A DNA stretch of 64,000 nt from JBMNGH01 sp050949725 (lineage in GTDB: Bacteria > Bacillota > Thermosediminibacteria > Thermosediminibacterales > Tepidanaerobacteraceae). Under the pieces are notes generated by a model. It was not told the origin of the DNA. It saw nothing but the letters and a program-made list of their open reading frames with translations, and made no database searches. The stretch spans positions 1 to 64,000 of the forward strand of contig JBMNGH010000012.1 in NCBI GenBank assembly GCA_050949725.1, written 5' to 3'. Positions 35,406-44,692 of this stretch are shown piece after piece (positions within the stretch are counted from its first letter, which is position 1; the number at the start of each line of letters is the position of its first letter). The translations under genes were made by a program, and so were the position numbers.

Positions 35406-36440
35406 ATGGGATTCTTCAATTTTTTGTCGAAAGATATGGGAATTGATCTAGGAACAGCAAATACCCTCGTGCATATGAAAGGAAAAGGTATAGTCTTGAC
35501 TGAGCCCTCAGTTGTAGCGATACAGAGAGAAACTGGAGCTGTTCTTGCGGTTGGAGAAGAAGCAAAACAGATGATCGGGCGCACACCAGGTAACATAATA
35601 GCCGTAAGACCTATGAAAGATGGTGTTATTGCAGATTTTGACGTAACTCAAATGATGCTGAAATATTTTATTTCAAGAGCTTTAAATAGCAAATCTTTTG
35701 TTAAACCAAGGGTTGTTGTGGGTGTTCCATCGGGTGTGACCGAAGTGGAAAAGCGTGCAGTAATTGATGCAACTTTACAAGCAGGGGCTCGAGAAGCCTA
35801 CTTGATTGAGGAGCCTATGGCTGCTGCAGTAGGAGCCGGGCTTCAAGTACATGAGCCTACAGGGAATATGGTTGTCGATATTGGAGGAGGAACAACTGAA
35901 GTTGCTATTATTTCTCTGGGAGGCATCGTTACAAGTAAGTCAATACGTATTGGCGGTGATGAGCTGGATGAGTCTATAATCAGCTATATAAAGAGGGAAT
36001 ATAATCTGATGATAGGTGAACGTACAGCTGAAGGAATTAAGATCACTATAGGTTCAGCCTCACCAGATACAGAGTTTCAGGCTTCTATGGATATTAGGGG
36101 TCGTGATCTTGTTACAGGCCTTCCTAAAACCATTAATATTACTGCAAAAGAAGTTAGAGAAGCACTTGCTGAACCGGTAAACAGCATAATTGAGGCGATT
36201 AAGGTGACATTAGAAAAGACTCCCCCAGAGCTGGCTGCCGATATAATGGATAGAGGAATAGTTTTGACCGGAGGAGGGTCACTACTTTCAGGATTGGACA
36301 AAAGGGTAAATGATGAGACGGGGATGCCTGTACACATTGCTGAAGAACCCATAAACTGTGTAGCTATGGGGACAGGGAAAGTTTTGGAAGAACTTGATGT
36401 GCTAAAACGCGTATTGATATCGCCCCAAAAAGTCGGTTGA
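35406..36440 (+). CDS. mreB: Rod-shape actin MreB
   Basis: This bacterial actin organises cell-wall elongation. The protein has 344 residues. Phosphate loop 1 is GIDLGTANTLVH, the connecting region is VVVGVPSGVTEVEKRAV, phosphate loop 2 is DIGGGTTEVAIIS, and the adenosine motif is VLTGGGSLL. ATG follows AAAGGAG. It starts the mreBCD-pbp2 operon; its stop overlaps the mreC frame. Confidence 0.96.
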   Translation: MGFFNFLSKDMGIDLGTANTLVHMKGKGIVLTEPSVVAIQRETGAVLAVGEEAKQMIGRTPGNIIAVRPMKDGVIADFDVTQMMLKYFISRALNSKSFVKPRVVVGVPSGVTEVEKRAVIDATLQAGAREAYLIEEPMAAAVGAGLQVHEPTGNMVVDIGGGTTEVAIISLGGIVTSKSIRIGGDELDESIISYIKREYNLMIGERTAEGIKITIGSASPDTEFQASMDIRGRDLVTGLPKTINITAKEVREALAEPVNSIIEAIKVTLEKTPPELAADIMDRGIVLTGGGSLLSGLDKRVNDETGMPVHIAEEPINCVAMGTGKVLEELDVLKRVLISPQKVG

Positions 36441-37279
36441 GGGACGTGGTGTTTTTGTGGCGTCTTTTAAAAAATAGAAGATTGATGTTGTTTGTATTAA
36501 TTATAGTAGTATTAGGTGCATTAATAAACGTTACGTCAAAGGATCCCGACATGTTAAATAAAATCGGTTTTCCAGTATTATCAGTTATAAACCCTGTACA
36601 GAAATTATTTACGTCTACGAGCTATACCATCAGTGATGCTATTTATACTTTTTCCCAAGTGTTTACACTGAAAAGTGAAAATGAAGAGTTAAAAAAACAA
36701 CTTGCCCAGCTTAAAAATTATAAACGTGAATATCTTGAATTTCAACATGAAAACAAAAAGTTACGTGAGATGCTTAACCTAAAACAGCGCAATTCGCAGT
36801 ATGACCTTGAGGCTGCTGAGGTTATTGGAAGAGACCCCGGGAATTGGTTTAATGTAATACTCATTAATAAAGGAGAAAAAGACGGTATAAAAAAAGATAT
36901 GGCCGTGATGGTTGAGGAAGGACTGGTGGGATATATTATAGATGCTGGACCAGCTTCCTCAAAGGTATTGCTGATTACAGATGAACGCAGCTCTGTCAGT
37001 GCAATGATTCAACGTACCAGAGATAATGGTATCGTGAAGGGAAGCATTGATTCTGTCCCGCAAGGTCACGTTAAAATTGTTTTTTTGCCGCACGACTCTA
37101 ATATAACTAATGGAGACATTGTAATATCCTCAGGGCTTGGAGGAATTATACCAAAGGGCATCGTAATAGGCGAGGTAGTAGAAGCTAAAAAAGAACTACA
37201 CGGCCTTACGCAGTACGCAATAGTCAAACCAGCAGTCAACCTCCAAAAATTGGAAATAGTGTTCATTGTAAAGAGCTAG
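36437..37279 (+). CDS. mreC: Rod-shape determining protein MreC
   Basis: This bitopic protein connects MreB to the periplasmic wall synthases. One N-terminal membrane helix (RLMLFVLIIVVLGALI) is followed by a coiled coil (about residues 70-115, ENEELKKQLAQLKN). A beta domain comes next with AEVIGRDPGNWFN, DERSSVSAMIQRT and SGLGGIIPKGIVIG. The exact start is ambiguous among the TTG at 36437 and the GTG/TTG codons at 36446-36455 behind GAGGG. It overlaps the mreB stop, which indicates tight coupling. Confidence 0.92.
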   Translation: MRDVVFLWRLLKNRRLMLFVLIIVVLGALINVTSKDPDMLNKIGFPVLSVINPVQKLFTSTSYTISDAIYTFSQVFTLKSENEELKKQLAQLKNYKREYLEFQHENKKLREMLNLKQRNSQYDLEAAEVIGRDPGNWFNVILINKGEKDGIKKDMAVMVEEGLVGYIIDAGPASSKVLLITDERSSVSAMIQRTRDNGIVKGSIDSVPQGHVKIVFLPHDSNITNGDIVISSGLGGIIPKGIVIGEVVEAKKELHGLTQYAIVKPAVNLQKLEIVFIVKS

Positions 37280-37293
37280 GGAGGTATCGTTCC

Positions 37294-37797
37294 TTGAGGA
37301 TAGCTGCACGATTTATTGTGGTGACATTACTAATAGTGTTACAGTCAACTGTATTGCCATTTTTGCACATTAAGGGAATTATGCCTGATATTCCACTCGT
37401 ATACGCGTTTTGTCTTTCACTTATAAAAAATGAAAGAATAGGTGCTTCGATGGGTGTCTTTGTCGGAATTATAGAAGATATAATGTTCGGGAGGTTTTTA
37501 GGCTACAATGCATTGGTGAAATTTATTTCTTGTTATGGGATTGGCTACTGTTCGCGTACGATTTTCAAGGGCCCGGTAATGATTACAATGAGTCTCGTGT
37601 TTTTAGGTTCACTATTTTATAACTTGATCTTTGTTATTGTCGGAACCCTACTCGGTGAAATAACTAGCCCCTGGCTCTTGTTTATACCTATATCCTTACC
37701 AGCTGCCTTATACAACATGTTAATATCACCTATTATCTATTATATTGTGCAAAAAACGGAGTCATTTTTTGATTATTATTTTAATGTCAGATACTAA
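37294..37797 (+). CDS. mreD: Rod-shape determining protein MreD
   Basis: This 167-residue, highly hydrophobic protein has five or six helices and belongs to the elongasome. Typical segments are PDIPLVYAFCLSLIKNERIG and GIIEDIMFGRFLGYNAL. The TTG start at 37294 follows GGGAGG. Identified by family pattern and by position between mreC and the elongation PBP. Confidence 0.9.
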   Translation: MRIAARFIVVTLLIVLQSTVLPFLHIKGIMPDIPLVYAFCLSLIKNERIGASMGVFVGIIEDIMFGRFLGYNALVKFISCYGIGYCSRTIFKGPVMITMSLVFLGSLFYNLIFVIVGTLLGEITSPWLLFIPISLPAALYNMLISPIIYYIVQKTESFFDYYFNVRY

Positions 37798-37817
37798 TGA
37801 TTTTTGAGGGGATACAA

Positions 37818-39896
37818 TTGGACGTTAAAAAAATCCATCATCGCCTTCGGATTTTTACATGGCTAGTCATATGTGTATTTTTATATCTCACTATTGGGTT
37901 AACTGCATTACAATTAGTCAAAGGCGGTGAATATGAGAAGCTCGCACAAGAAAACAGAATAAGAATCATACCTATTACGGCTCCGAGAGGTGTCTTTACA
38001 GATCGTGAGGGTCGAGAACTTGTAAATAACCGGCCTAGTTTTACAGTGTCTTATATGAATGTAAACTCAGAGGCTGAAGAGCAAAAGAAGGTTTTCAGTA
38101 TACTTAGCGAGATTTTACATATTCCCCTTTACACCGATGTTGTAGATGAAAGATATGTAGTAAACGATGAAGGGGTGTTTACCTTAAAACAACTTCCTAT
38201 TGTGGATTTAAACGGGGACGGGGAAACAAATTCAGAAGATATAAAAATAATTCATGAAACAACCGGGAATGAACTTATACCTGAAAAGATCCATATTAAT
38301 ACAGGTAAGGTCGAGCTTGACGCAAAAAAAGATACTGCTATATTGGTGACTTACAGGTACGATACTTTCAAACACAAGCTTAGGGACCAAGGATATAAAA
38401 AGTATTTGCCCGTCAGGCTTAAAACAGACGTAGATTTTGCGACAGTTGCCAAAATTGAAGAGAAAAATCTTCCAGGTGTCGTAATTCAGGTCGAACCGAT
38501 TAGAAACTACATTTATAAGGAAACGGGTGCCCATATTTTTGGGTACGTCGGTGAGATTAATAATGAAGAACTAGACTCCTTTCGGGATAAAGGTTACCGG
38601 CCAGGAGATTTGATCGGAAAGACGGGCCTTGAAAAAACATTGGAACAATTTTTAAAAGGAAAAGATGGTGGCCAACAAGTTGAAGTCACTGCTACCGGCA
38701 ATCCGATCGAGGTCCTTGGCCAAGTAGATCCGGTACCAGGTCATTCAATTAATCTCACTATTGATATGAAGCTTCAACAGATAGCGGAGAATACCCTCAA
38801 AGATCAGATGTTAAAACTGCAGACAGCAAAGAACAATCCTTTCCCGAATGCAAAGCGGGGTGCTGTTGTTGCCTTGAATGTAAAGACAGGCGAAGTCCTG
38901 GCGATGGTGAGTATACCAAGTTTCGACCCCAATATGTTTGCAAGAGGGATTACACAGATTGAGTGGGATGGCCTGGTAAATAACCCGCTGAAGCCGCTTG
39001 TGAACCAAACCATTGCTTCCACATATCCCCCTGGATCAATTTTTAAAATGGTGACAGCTACTGCTGCCTTGGAAAATAAAATGGCTAATGAGCGAGAGTC
39101 TATTTATTGTCGAGGTGTCTATTGGACTATTGCATCCAAGAAAGATTGGAAGCCTGGCGGCCACGGCAGTGTAAATATAATCAAGGCAATTGCGGAATCA
39201 TGTAATATATTTTTTTATGAGATGGGCAGAAGAGTGGGGATTGACGAAATAGAAAAATATGCAAGGATGTATGGCTTTGGCGAGCTTACAGGCATCGAAT
39301 TAGCGGGCGAAAAGGCGGGTTCCGTAGCAGGAAGAGAATATAAAAAAAGTATTTTTAAATCATCTGAAAACAAAAGGTGGTACCCAGCTGAGACACTGGA
39401 TGCAGCTATAGGCCAAGGATTTCACAGTTTTACTCCGTTGCAGGTTGCTGATTATATTGCTGCACTAGCAAACAAAGGCTTTTGGATGAAACCTCATTTA
39501 ATAAAATCTATAGTTGATGAAAATGGAAATGTTGTCCTTGAGAAAAAGCCGGAAATAGGGGGGCAAGTTGAAGTTTCGGAAGAAACCTTGGACATAATAC
39601 GGAAAGGAATGCTCGGGGTTACCCAACCAGGAGGCACAGCCTATTCGGTGTTTGCTGATTTTCCGATATCTGTAGCTGCTAAAACAGGAACAGCACAGTG
39701 GGATGTAACTAAAACACCTCATGGCTGGTTTGCGGCTTTTGCACCATATGAAGATCCAGAGATAGCTGTTGTTGTGTTTATCGAGCAGGCTGGTTCGGGA
39801 GGTTCAACAGGTGGTCCTGTAGCAAAAGCAATTTTAGAATCCTATTTCCATCTCCATGAGGATGATGAAAAAGAAGATTATATGATACAGCGTTAG
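37818..39896 (+). CDS. mrdA: Penicillin-binding protein 2 (elongation transpeptidase)
   Basis: This class B PBP crosslinks lateral-wall peptidoglycan with RodA. It has an N-terminal membrane anchor and a PBP dimerisation domain starting ITAPRGVFTDREG. The transpeptidase domain has STYPPGSIFK (SxxK, catalytic Ser), SCN (SxN) and AKTGTAQW (KTG). Acidic calcium-like patches (DLNGDGETNSED, about residue 130) are an unusual insertion in the N-terminal part that looks like a dockerin/EF-hand-type loop. The start is TTG 37818, six bases after GAGGGG. It has about 692 residues. A terminator follows, closing the mre operon. Confidence 0.93.
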   Translation: MDVKKIHHRLRIFTWLVICVFLYLTIGLTALQLVKGGEYEKLAQENRIRIIPITAPRGVFTDREGRELVNNRPSFTVSYMNVNSEAEEQKKVFSILSEILHIPLYTDVVDERYVVNDEGVFTLKQLPIVDLNGDGETNSEDIKIIHETTGNELIPEKIHINTGKVELDAKKDTAILVTYRYDTFKHKLRDQGYKKYLPVRLKTDVDFATVAKIEEKNLPGVVIQVEPIRNYIYKETGAHIFGYVGEINNEELDSFRDKGYRPGDLIGKTGLEKTLEQFLKGKDGGQQVEVTATGNPIEVLGQVDPVPGHSINLTIDMKLQQIAENTLKDQMLKLQTAKNNPFPNAKRGAVVALNVKTGEVLAMVSIPSFDPNMFARGITQIEWDGLVNNPLKPLVNQTIASTYPPGSIFKMVTATAALENKMANERESIYCRGVYWTIASKKDWKPGGHGSVNIIKAIAESCNIFFYEMGRRVGIDEIEKYARMYGFGELTGIELAGEKAGSVAGREYKKSIFKSSENKRWYPAETLDAAIGQGFHSFTPLQVADYIAALANKGFWMKPHLIKSIVDENGNVVLEKKPEIGGQVEVSEETLDIIRKGMLGVTQPGGTAYSVFADFPISVAAKTGTAQWDVTKTPHGWFAAFAPYEDPEIAVVVFIEQAGSGGSTGGPVAKAILESYFHLHEDDEKEDYMIQR

Positions 39897-39904
39897 AACG
39901 GTGT

Positions 39905-39933
39905 CCAGAATCTTTACAGATTCTGGTTTTTTT
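39905..39933 (+). terminator. Terminator of the maf-mre-pbp2 operon
   Basis: CCAGAATC (39905-39912) pairs with GATTCTGG (39919-39926), followed by seven T residues. It ends the long operon just before minC. Confidence 0.9.
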
Positions 39934-40005
39934 ATTATAAAAGAAGGATTTTGCACGGTTTATGAAGAATAAATTTATTGTATTCAGCGTTTGGAGGAAT
40001 TTAAC

Positions 40006-40650
40006 ATGGCAAAAGAACCAATAATTATCAAAGGAACAAAAGAGGGGATAACAGTAATATTGAGCACAGATGATGATTTTGAAAATGTAAAGAATGCCAT
40101 CGACGAAAAGCTGAAAAGTTGCAATGGTTTTTTTAATGGGGGAAAAGCAAATTTAAAGATCAAAGAAGGTTCATTGAATCGCGAAGAACTGTACAAATTG
40201 AAGAAACTCTTCATGGAGCATGGCATGAATTTACAAGAGGCCAGTTCCCCAAAAACTTTTATATTTCCAAAACCTAACAAAAGCAGGGTTTTACTCCTCA
40301 AAAGGACAGTGAGATCGGGTCAAAAAATCGTATATAAGGGTACCATTGTTGTCGTGGGTGATGCCAACCCGGGTAGTGAACTAGTGGCGACAGGTGACAT
40401 TTTGGTTATGGGAGCACTTCGTGGCATGGCGCATGCCGGGGCAGACGGAGACTCCTCAGCTATGGTGGCTGCATTTAGACTTCAACCAACACAGCTAAGG
40501 ATAGCCAATATTATTACCAGGCCACCTGAAGAAAAGGAAGATGTCCCCCAAGTTCCAGAAATCGCTCGGTTAAGAGAAAAGGTTATAGTTATTGAGCCGT
40601 ATTACAACCTTAACAAAGATAGTCTAAAAAGAAGGCAGGAGGGAATCTAA
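40006..40650 (+). CDS. minC: Septum site-determining protein MinC
   Basis: This inhibits FtsZ assembly away from midcell. The N-terminal domain (about 1-95) carries IIIKGTKEGITVIL. The C-terminal beta-helix domain has RSGQKIVYKGTIVVVGDANPG and GALRGMAHAG, both hallmark MinC_C turns. ATG 40006 is seven bases after GGAGGA; the TTG at 39991 overlaps that site. Its stop overlaps the minD start (TAATG). It has 214 residues. Confidence 0.94.
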   Translation: MAKEPIIIKGTKEGITVILSTDDDFENVKNAIDEKLKSCNGFFNGGKANLKIKEGSLNREELYKLKKLFMEHGMNLQEASSPKTFIFPKPNKSRVLLLKRTVRSGQKIVYKGTIVVVGDANPGSELVATGDILVMGALRGMAHAGADGDSSAMVAAFRLQPTQLRIANIITRPPEEKEDVPQVPEIARLREKVIVIEPYYNLNKDSLKRRQEGI

Positions 40651-41462
40651 TGAGTCAGGTTATTGTTATAACATCAGGCAAGGGAGGAGTAGGAAAAACG
40701 ACTACAACCGCTAATTTGGGTACCGGGTTGGTTCTTTATAAAGGCAGAAAAGTAGTGATGTTGGATGCGGATATTGGCCTGAGAAACCTTGATGTGGTTA
40801 TGGGGCTTGAAAATAGAATAGTATACGATCTTGTCGATGTCACTAGCGGTATTTGCAGACTTAAACAGGCACTTATCAAGGACAAGCGTTTTGAAAATCT
40901 ATACCTTTTACCTGCTGCACAGACCAAAGATAAAACAGCTGTCAATCCTGACCAGATGAAAAAGTTGTGTGATGATTTGCGTCAGGATTTTGATTACATA
41001 TTGATAGATTGTCCGGCAGGTATTGAGCAAGGATTCAGAAATGCGGTTGCAGGGGCCGACAAGGCTATAATAGTAACTACACCGGAAATTTCTGCCGTGA
41101 GGGATGCCGATAGGATAGTAGGTATGCTGGAATCAATGGGTCTTGAATATCCCAAATTGATCATAAACCGAATAAGACACGATATGGTACAACGTGGTGA
41201 TATGATGGATATCGATGATATCATAGATATACTTGCAATAGATCTTTTAGGAGTAATTCCCGAAGACGAGAGGATTGTGATATCTACAAATCGCGGCGAG
41301 CCAGCAGTTGCTGATGAAAACTCAAGGGCAGGCCAGGCTTACAGGAATGTAACCAGAAGGATCGAGGGTGAAGATGTGCCTCTGATGACGTTTGAGAATA
41401 TTGAACCGAGTTTTATGGATAAACTTAAAATGTTTTTTGGCCTGAGGGCACGTACGAGGTGA
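40650..41462 (+). CDS. minD: Septum site-determining ATPase MinD
   Basis: This membrane-associated ParA/MinD ATPase has the deviant Walker A SGKGGVGKTTTTANLG at the N-terminus, LDADIGLRNLDVVMG and DYILIDCPAGIEQGF. It ends in an amphipathic membrane-targeting helix (MDKLKMFFGLRARTR). It recruits MinC to the membrane and is recycled by MinE. It is coupled to minC by start/stop overlap. It has 270 residues. Confidence 0.97.
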   Translation: MSQVIVITSGKGGVGKTTTTANLGTGLVLYKGRKVVMLDADIGLRNLDVVMGLENRIVYDLVDVTSGICRLKQALIKDKRFENLYLLPAAQTKDKTAVNPDQMKKLCDDLRQDFDYILIDCPAGIEQGFRNAVAGADKAIIVTTPEISAVRDADRIVGMLESMGLEYPKLIINRIRHDMVQRGDMMDIDDIIDILAIDLLGVIPEDERIVISTNRGEPAVADENSRAGQAYRNVTRRIEGEDVPLMTFENIEPSFMDKLKMFFGLRARTR

Positions 41463-41481
41463 GAATAAGGGGGTATATGGA

Positions 41482-41766
41482 ATGAATTTTTTAAAATTAT
41501 TTGGTAGAGAAAACATTTCGAGCAAGGATATTGCCAAAGAAAGGCTTAGATTGATTCTCGTTCACGATAGAGCAAATGTATCTCCAGATTTTTTAGAAAC
41601 AATTAAGGGCCAGTTGATAAACATGATTTCCAATTATATGGAAATAGAAGAAGAAGGCATGGAAGTGAAGATGACCAGAATAAAAAAAGATGAGGTGACG
41701 ACAGTCCCTGCTCTCGTGGCAAATATTCCCGTAAAGAAAGTAAAGCATATAGCAGGGGTGAAGTAG
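41482..41766 (+). CDS. minE: Cell-division topological factor MinE
   Basis: This short protein (94 residues) stimulates MinD. Its N-terminal section (MNFLKLFGRENISSKDIAKERLRLIL) contains the MinD-binding and amphipathic region, and SPDFLETIKGQLINMISNY begins the topological domain. Having MinE indicates an oscillating Min system rather than a DivIVA-only arrangement. It ends the minCDE group; 41767-41941 is non-coding. Confidence 0.92.
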   Translation: MNFLKLFGRENISSKDIAKERLRLILVHDRANVSPDFLETIKGQLINMISNYMEIEEEGMEVKMTRIKKDEVTTVPALVANIPVKKVKHIAGVK

Positions 41767-41896
41767 AAGTAAAAGCAAAAAATAAGTATTAAAATCTCGG
41801 CTAATCCATGATGTCTCTGTATCAGAATAACTTTTGCTAATAAAATATGCCTGAATAAAATAACATTTAAAGAAGCTTATTGTTGTCTTCAAAATA

Positions 41897-41905
41897 TGAT
41901 ATAAT
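41897..41905 (+). promoter_or_regulatory. Extended -10 promoter candidate before rodA
   Basis: TGATATAAT (41897-41905) is an extended -10 element. No good -35 is present at 17 bases, as expected for this class. It lies 36 bp before the rodA start. Confidence 0.4.
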
Positions 41906-41941
41906 TTTGTACTGTACCGTGACTTTCTGGAGGCATCTAAA

Positions 41942-43036
41942 TTGGATCCAAAACTGTTAAAAAATATAGATTATGGTATTTTGATAATCGTAATTTTAAT
42001 TTTTTTGTTCAGCATTTTGATTATAAGTAGTGCCACACACGCTACCTCTAGCGGGAATTTACATTATATGAAATCACAGGTCATGTGGATGTGTGTTGGT
42101 TTAATCGCCATGTTCATCATGGTAATAATAGACTACCATTCATTGGCCAATTGGGCATATATAATTTATGCTTTAAACATAGGTGCACTAGCGCTTGTCA
42201 TTTTCTTGGGAAATGATAGGCTTGGGGCACAGCGCTGGATATCAATAGGTCCTTTCGGATTTCAGCCTTCGGAATTTGCTAAAATTGCCGTTATAGTTTC
42301 ACTTGCAACAATACTTGACAAAAAGCGTGCTGTTACCGGCATTAAAGACTTGTTATCTGTTTTATTACATGTTGCTGTGCCGATGTTTTTAATCATGAAA
42401 CAACCGGATTTAGGTACTTCCCTCGTATTATTGGCAGTACTAATGGGGTTATTGTTTGTAAGTGGCATACCACAAAAAATAATGGCAGGGATTATAGCCG
42501 CAGGAATTTTATCCCTCCCCGTTTTGTGGAATTATCTAGAGGATTTTCAGAAGAAGCGTTTGTTAACATTTATTAATCCCAATCTAGACCCGCTTAACAG
42601 CGGATATCATGTAATACAGTCCAAAATAGCAATAGGTTCTGGCAAACTGTTCGGGAAAGGTATTTTTAAAGGGACTCAGAATCAATTAGATTTTTTACCT
42701 GAGCAACATACAGATTTTATTTTTGCTGTTCTAGGGGAAGAATTGGGTTTTATAGGAGGCATGTTGCTTTTTGCCCTATTGTTCGGTTTGATTTATAAAA
42801 CACTGATAATTGCGTATAAAGCCAGAAACCCGCTCGGAACATATATGGTTACTGGTGTCGCAACTATGTGGACATTTCAAATTTTGGTCAATATTGGAAT
42901 GACTCTCGGCATTATGCCCATAACAGGTATTCCGTTGCCGTTCATGAGCTATGGGGGAAGTTCGCTTATCATGAATATGATGGCCGTCGGTCTGGTTTTA
43001 AATGTAGGTATGAGGCGCCAAAAAATATTGTTCTAA
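41942..43036 (+). CDS. rodA: Rod-shape peptidoglycan polymerase RodA (FtsW/RodA/SpoVE family)
   Basis: This SEDS-family glycosyltransferase works with PBP2. It has ten helices in 364 residues. The motif ERLGAQRWISIG-type is seen as LGAQRWISIGPFGFQPSEFAK, the large loop has HTDFIFAVLGEELGF, and the C-terminus has GIPLPFMSYGGSSL. TTG 41942 follows TGGAGG. Placement next to mreBCD-pbp2-minCDE favours RodA over FtsW or SpoVE. Confidence 0.9.
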   Translation: MDPKLLKNIDYGILIIVILIFLFSILIISSATHATSSGNLHYMKSQVMWMCVGLIAMFIMVIIDYHSLANWAYIIYALNIGALALVIFLGNDRLGAQRWISIGPFGFQPSEFAKIAVIVSLATILDKKRAVTGIKDLLSVLLHVAVPMFLIMKQPDLGTSLVLLAVLMGLLFVSGIPQKIMAGIIAAGILSLPVLWNYLEDFQKKRLLTFINPNLDPLNSGYHVIQSKIAIGSGKLFGKGIFKGTQNQLDFLPEQHTDFIFAVLGEELGFIGGMLLFALLFGLIYKTLIIAYKARNPLGTYMVTGVATMWTFQILVNIGMTLGIMPITGIPLPFMSYGGSSLIMNMMAVGLVLNVGMRRQKILF

Positions 43037-43070
43037 AGAAAGATGGTTAGCATCTTTCTTTTTTTTTTAT
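43035..43070 (+). terminator. Terminator after rodA
   Basis: AAAGAAAGATG (43035-43045) pairs with CATCTTTCTTT (43051-43061) around GTTAG, running into a T-tract. Confidence 0.88.
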
Positions 43071-43131
43071 GGTAATAAACAAAAATAGAATTAAATAGAT
43101 ATATATAAGGAAACAAGTAGGTGGTGTCTTT

Positions 43132-43767
43132 ATGTATAATAACGAGACTCAAATAACCCAGAGAGTGTTCGATTTAAGAAAGGTCTTAGTATGTATACTA
43201 ATACTATCTGTCCTAGTTTTTTTTAAAAAGTTTGATACACCTCTGTCAAATCCGGTAGTAACTAAGATAGACTATTTTGTATTGGAATACACGTATGACT
43301 TTAATGATCTTGTTACCACTGTTCAAAATATCACTGAGAAAACTAAGGCAATACCAGTGTTAAACCTGTTTGAAGTTAATACAATGATCATGCCGGTTGA
43401 GGGTGAAACAAGCTCGGGTTACGGAATGCGGGTGCATCCTGTTTTAAAAGTTGAACGTATGCACAACGGCATTGATATTATTCAGAGCGAAGGCACACCT
43501 GTAAAAGCAGTTTTAGAAGGAATTGTAACATATACAGGTGAAGACAGGGAGATGGGACGTTTTATAAAAATAAGCCACCCCGATAATTTAGTTACAATAT
43601 ATGCTCACCTAAAAGAAATCCAAGTCACTAAAGACGATAAAGTAGAGCAGGGGCAAATAATAGGGACCATTGGTACAACTGGATTAGCTGAATCACCTCA
43701 CCTGCATTTTGAAGTATGGGAGAATAATATACCGCAGGATCCCTTGAAGTGGCTGAAACAGCCTTAA
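43132..43767 (+). CDS. spoIVFA: SpoIVFA-like M23 peptidase-domain membrane protein
   Basis: This has an N-terminal membrane helix (KVLVCILILSVLVFF) and a C-terminal LytM/M23 domain with GYGMRVHPV, MHNGIDI, GRFIKISH and SPHLHFEVW. In sporulating bacteria SpoIVFA holds the SpoIVFB protease silent in the outer forespore membrane until a forespore signal. The metal-binding pattern HxxxD (HNGID) plus HxH (HLH) is intact, so a catalytic role cannot be ruled out. It lies 17 bp before the SpoIVFB start. It has 211 residues. Confidence 0.85.
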   Translation: MYNNETQITQRVFDLRKVLVCILILSVLVFFKKFDTPLSNPVVTKIDYFVLEYTYDFNDLVTTVQNITEKTKAIPVLNLFEVNTMIMPVEGETSSGYGMRVHPVLKVERMHNGIDIIQSEGTPVKAVLEGIVTYTGEDREMGRFIKISHPDNLVTIYAHLKEIQVTKDDKVEQGQIIGTIGTTGLAESPHLHFEVWENNIPQDPLKWLKQP

Positions 43768-43784
43768 GCCTCAGGGGGAATTTC

Positions 43785-44651
43785 ATGAAAGTTACGATAT
43801 TAAAAACCAAGGTAAAGGTCGATCTTTTATTAACCCTGATTATAATTACAGGTGTTATTGCGGGACAGGTTCGAGAAATACTTGCTATTTTATTATCAAT
43901 AACTGTTCACGAAGCAGCTCACGTTGTCATAGCAGACGGCCTGGGATTAAAGATAGAAGAGATTGTAATCATGCCCTTTGGGGGAAAGATAAAATTAAAC
44001 CTTATTGATGAAGAAAGAATACAATCCGGAATACTAATAACATTGGCAGGTCCTATGGCAAACTTTTTGGTCTCATTATTGATGTTGCTGGCGGTTTACA
44101 ATGAAATTGTACCGACGGAATTTGGTTACATATTGGTCGATTATCAGATAAAATTGGGTCTGTTTAATTTACTCCCAGCACTACCGCTCGATGGCGGAAG
44201 AATATTTTCATTGTGGCTAATGAGGCACATGAGCTTTATTGATAGTATTCGGGTAGCATCCCGCATAGGTAAAATTGTAGGTATTATAATAGCTTGCATA
44301 GGTGTTTGTGGCCTCGTTTTTGATAGAGGTTTTTATCTATTCCCGATAATGGGTATTTTTTTGTACTTACAGTCAATGAAGGAGGAGGGTGAAGCCCCCT
44401 TGTCATTCATGAAATATGTATCAGGGAAAAAAGGCACTTTTATAAAAAAAGGCTTTTTTTATGTTGAACAGATTATAGCAGTTCAGGATTTGAAAGTAAA
44501 CAAAATATTGTCACTTTTTTTGCCCCATAAGTATTACATAGTTTGTGTTGTTGATAAAGAAATGAACATAATAAAATATTTGACTGAAACGGAAATTTTT
44601 GACAAAATAATTAATAAAGGATTAGACATCAGAATAAAAGACTTGATATAA
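43785..44651 (+). CDS. spoIVFB: SpoIVFB-like M50 site-2 protease
   Basis: This intramembrane zinc protease processes pro-sigma-K in the mother cell. The zinc motif HEAAH (residues about 43-47) lies in the second hydrophobic region, and the third ligand motif is NLLPALPLDGGRIF. The C-terminal part resembles a CBS domain (KVNKILSLFLPHKYYIVCVVD). ATG 43785 lies after GGGGG; the longer frame overlaps spoIVFA. It has 288 residues. Confidence 0.9.
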   Translation: MKVTILKTKVKVDLLLTLIIITGVIAGQVREILAILLSITVHEAAHVVIADGLGLKIEEIVIMPFGGKIKLNLIDEERIQSGILITLAGPMANFLVSLLMLLAVYNEIVPTEFGYILVDYQIKLGLFNLLPALPLDGGRIFSLWLMRHMSFIDSIRVASRIGKIVGIIIACIGVCGLVFDRGFYLFPIMGIFLYLQSMKEEGEAPLSFMKYVSGKKGTFIKKGFFYVEQIIAVQDLKVNKILSLFLPHKYYIVCVVDKEMNIIKYLTETEIFDKIINKGLDIRIKDLI

Positions 44652-44692
44652 TGGAAATGTTAAGAAAAGATTTGACTGGAGGGTAGGCTCAT

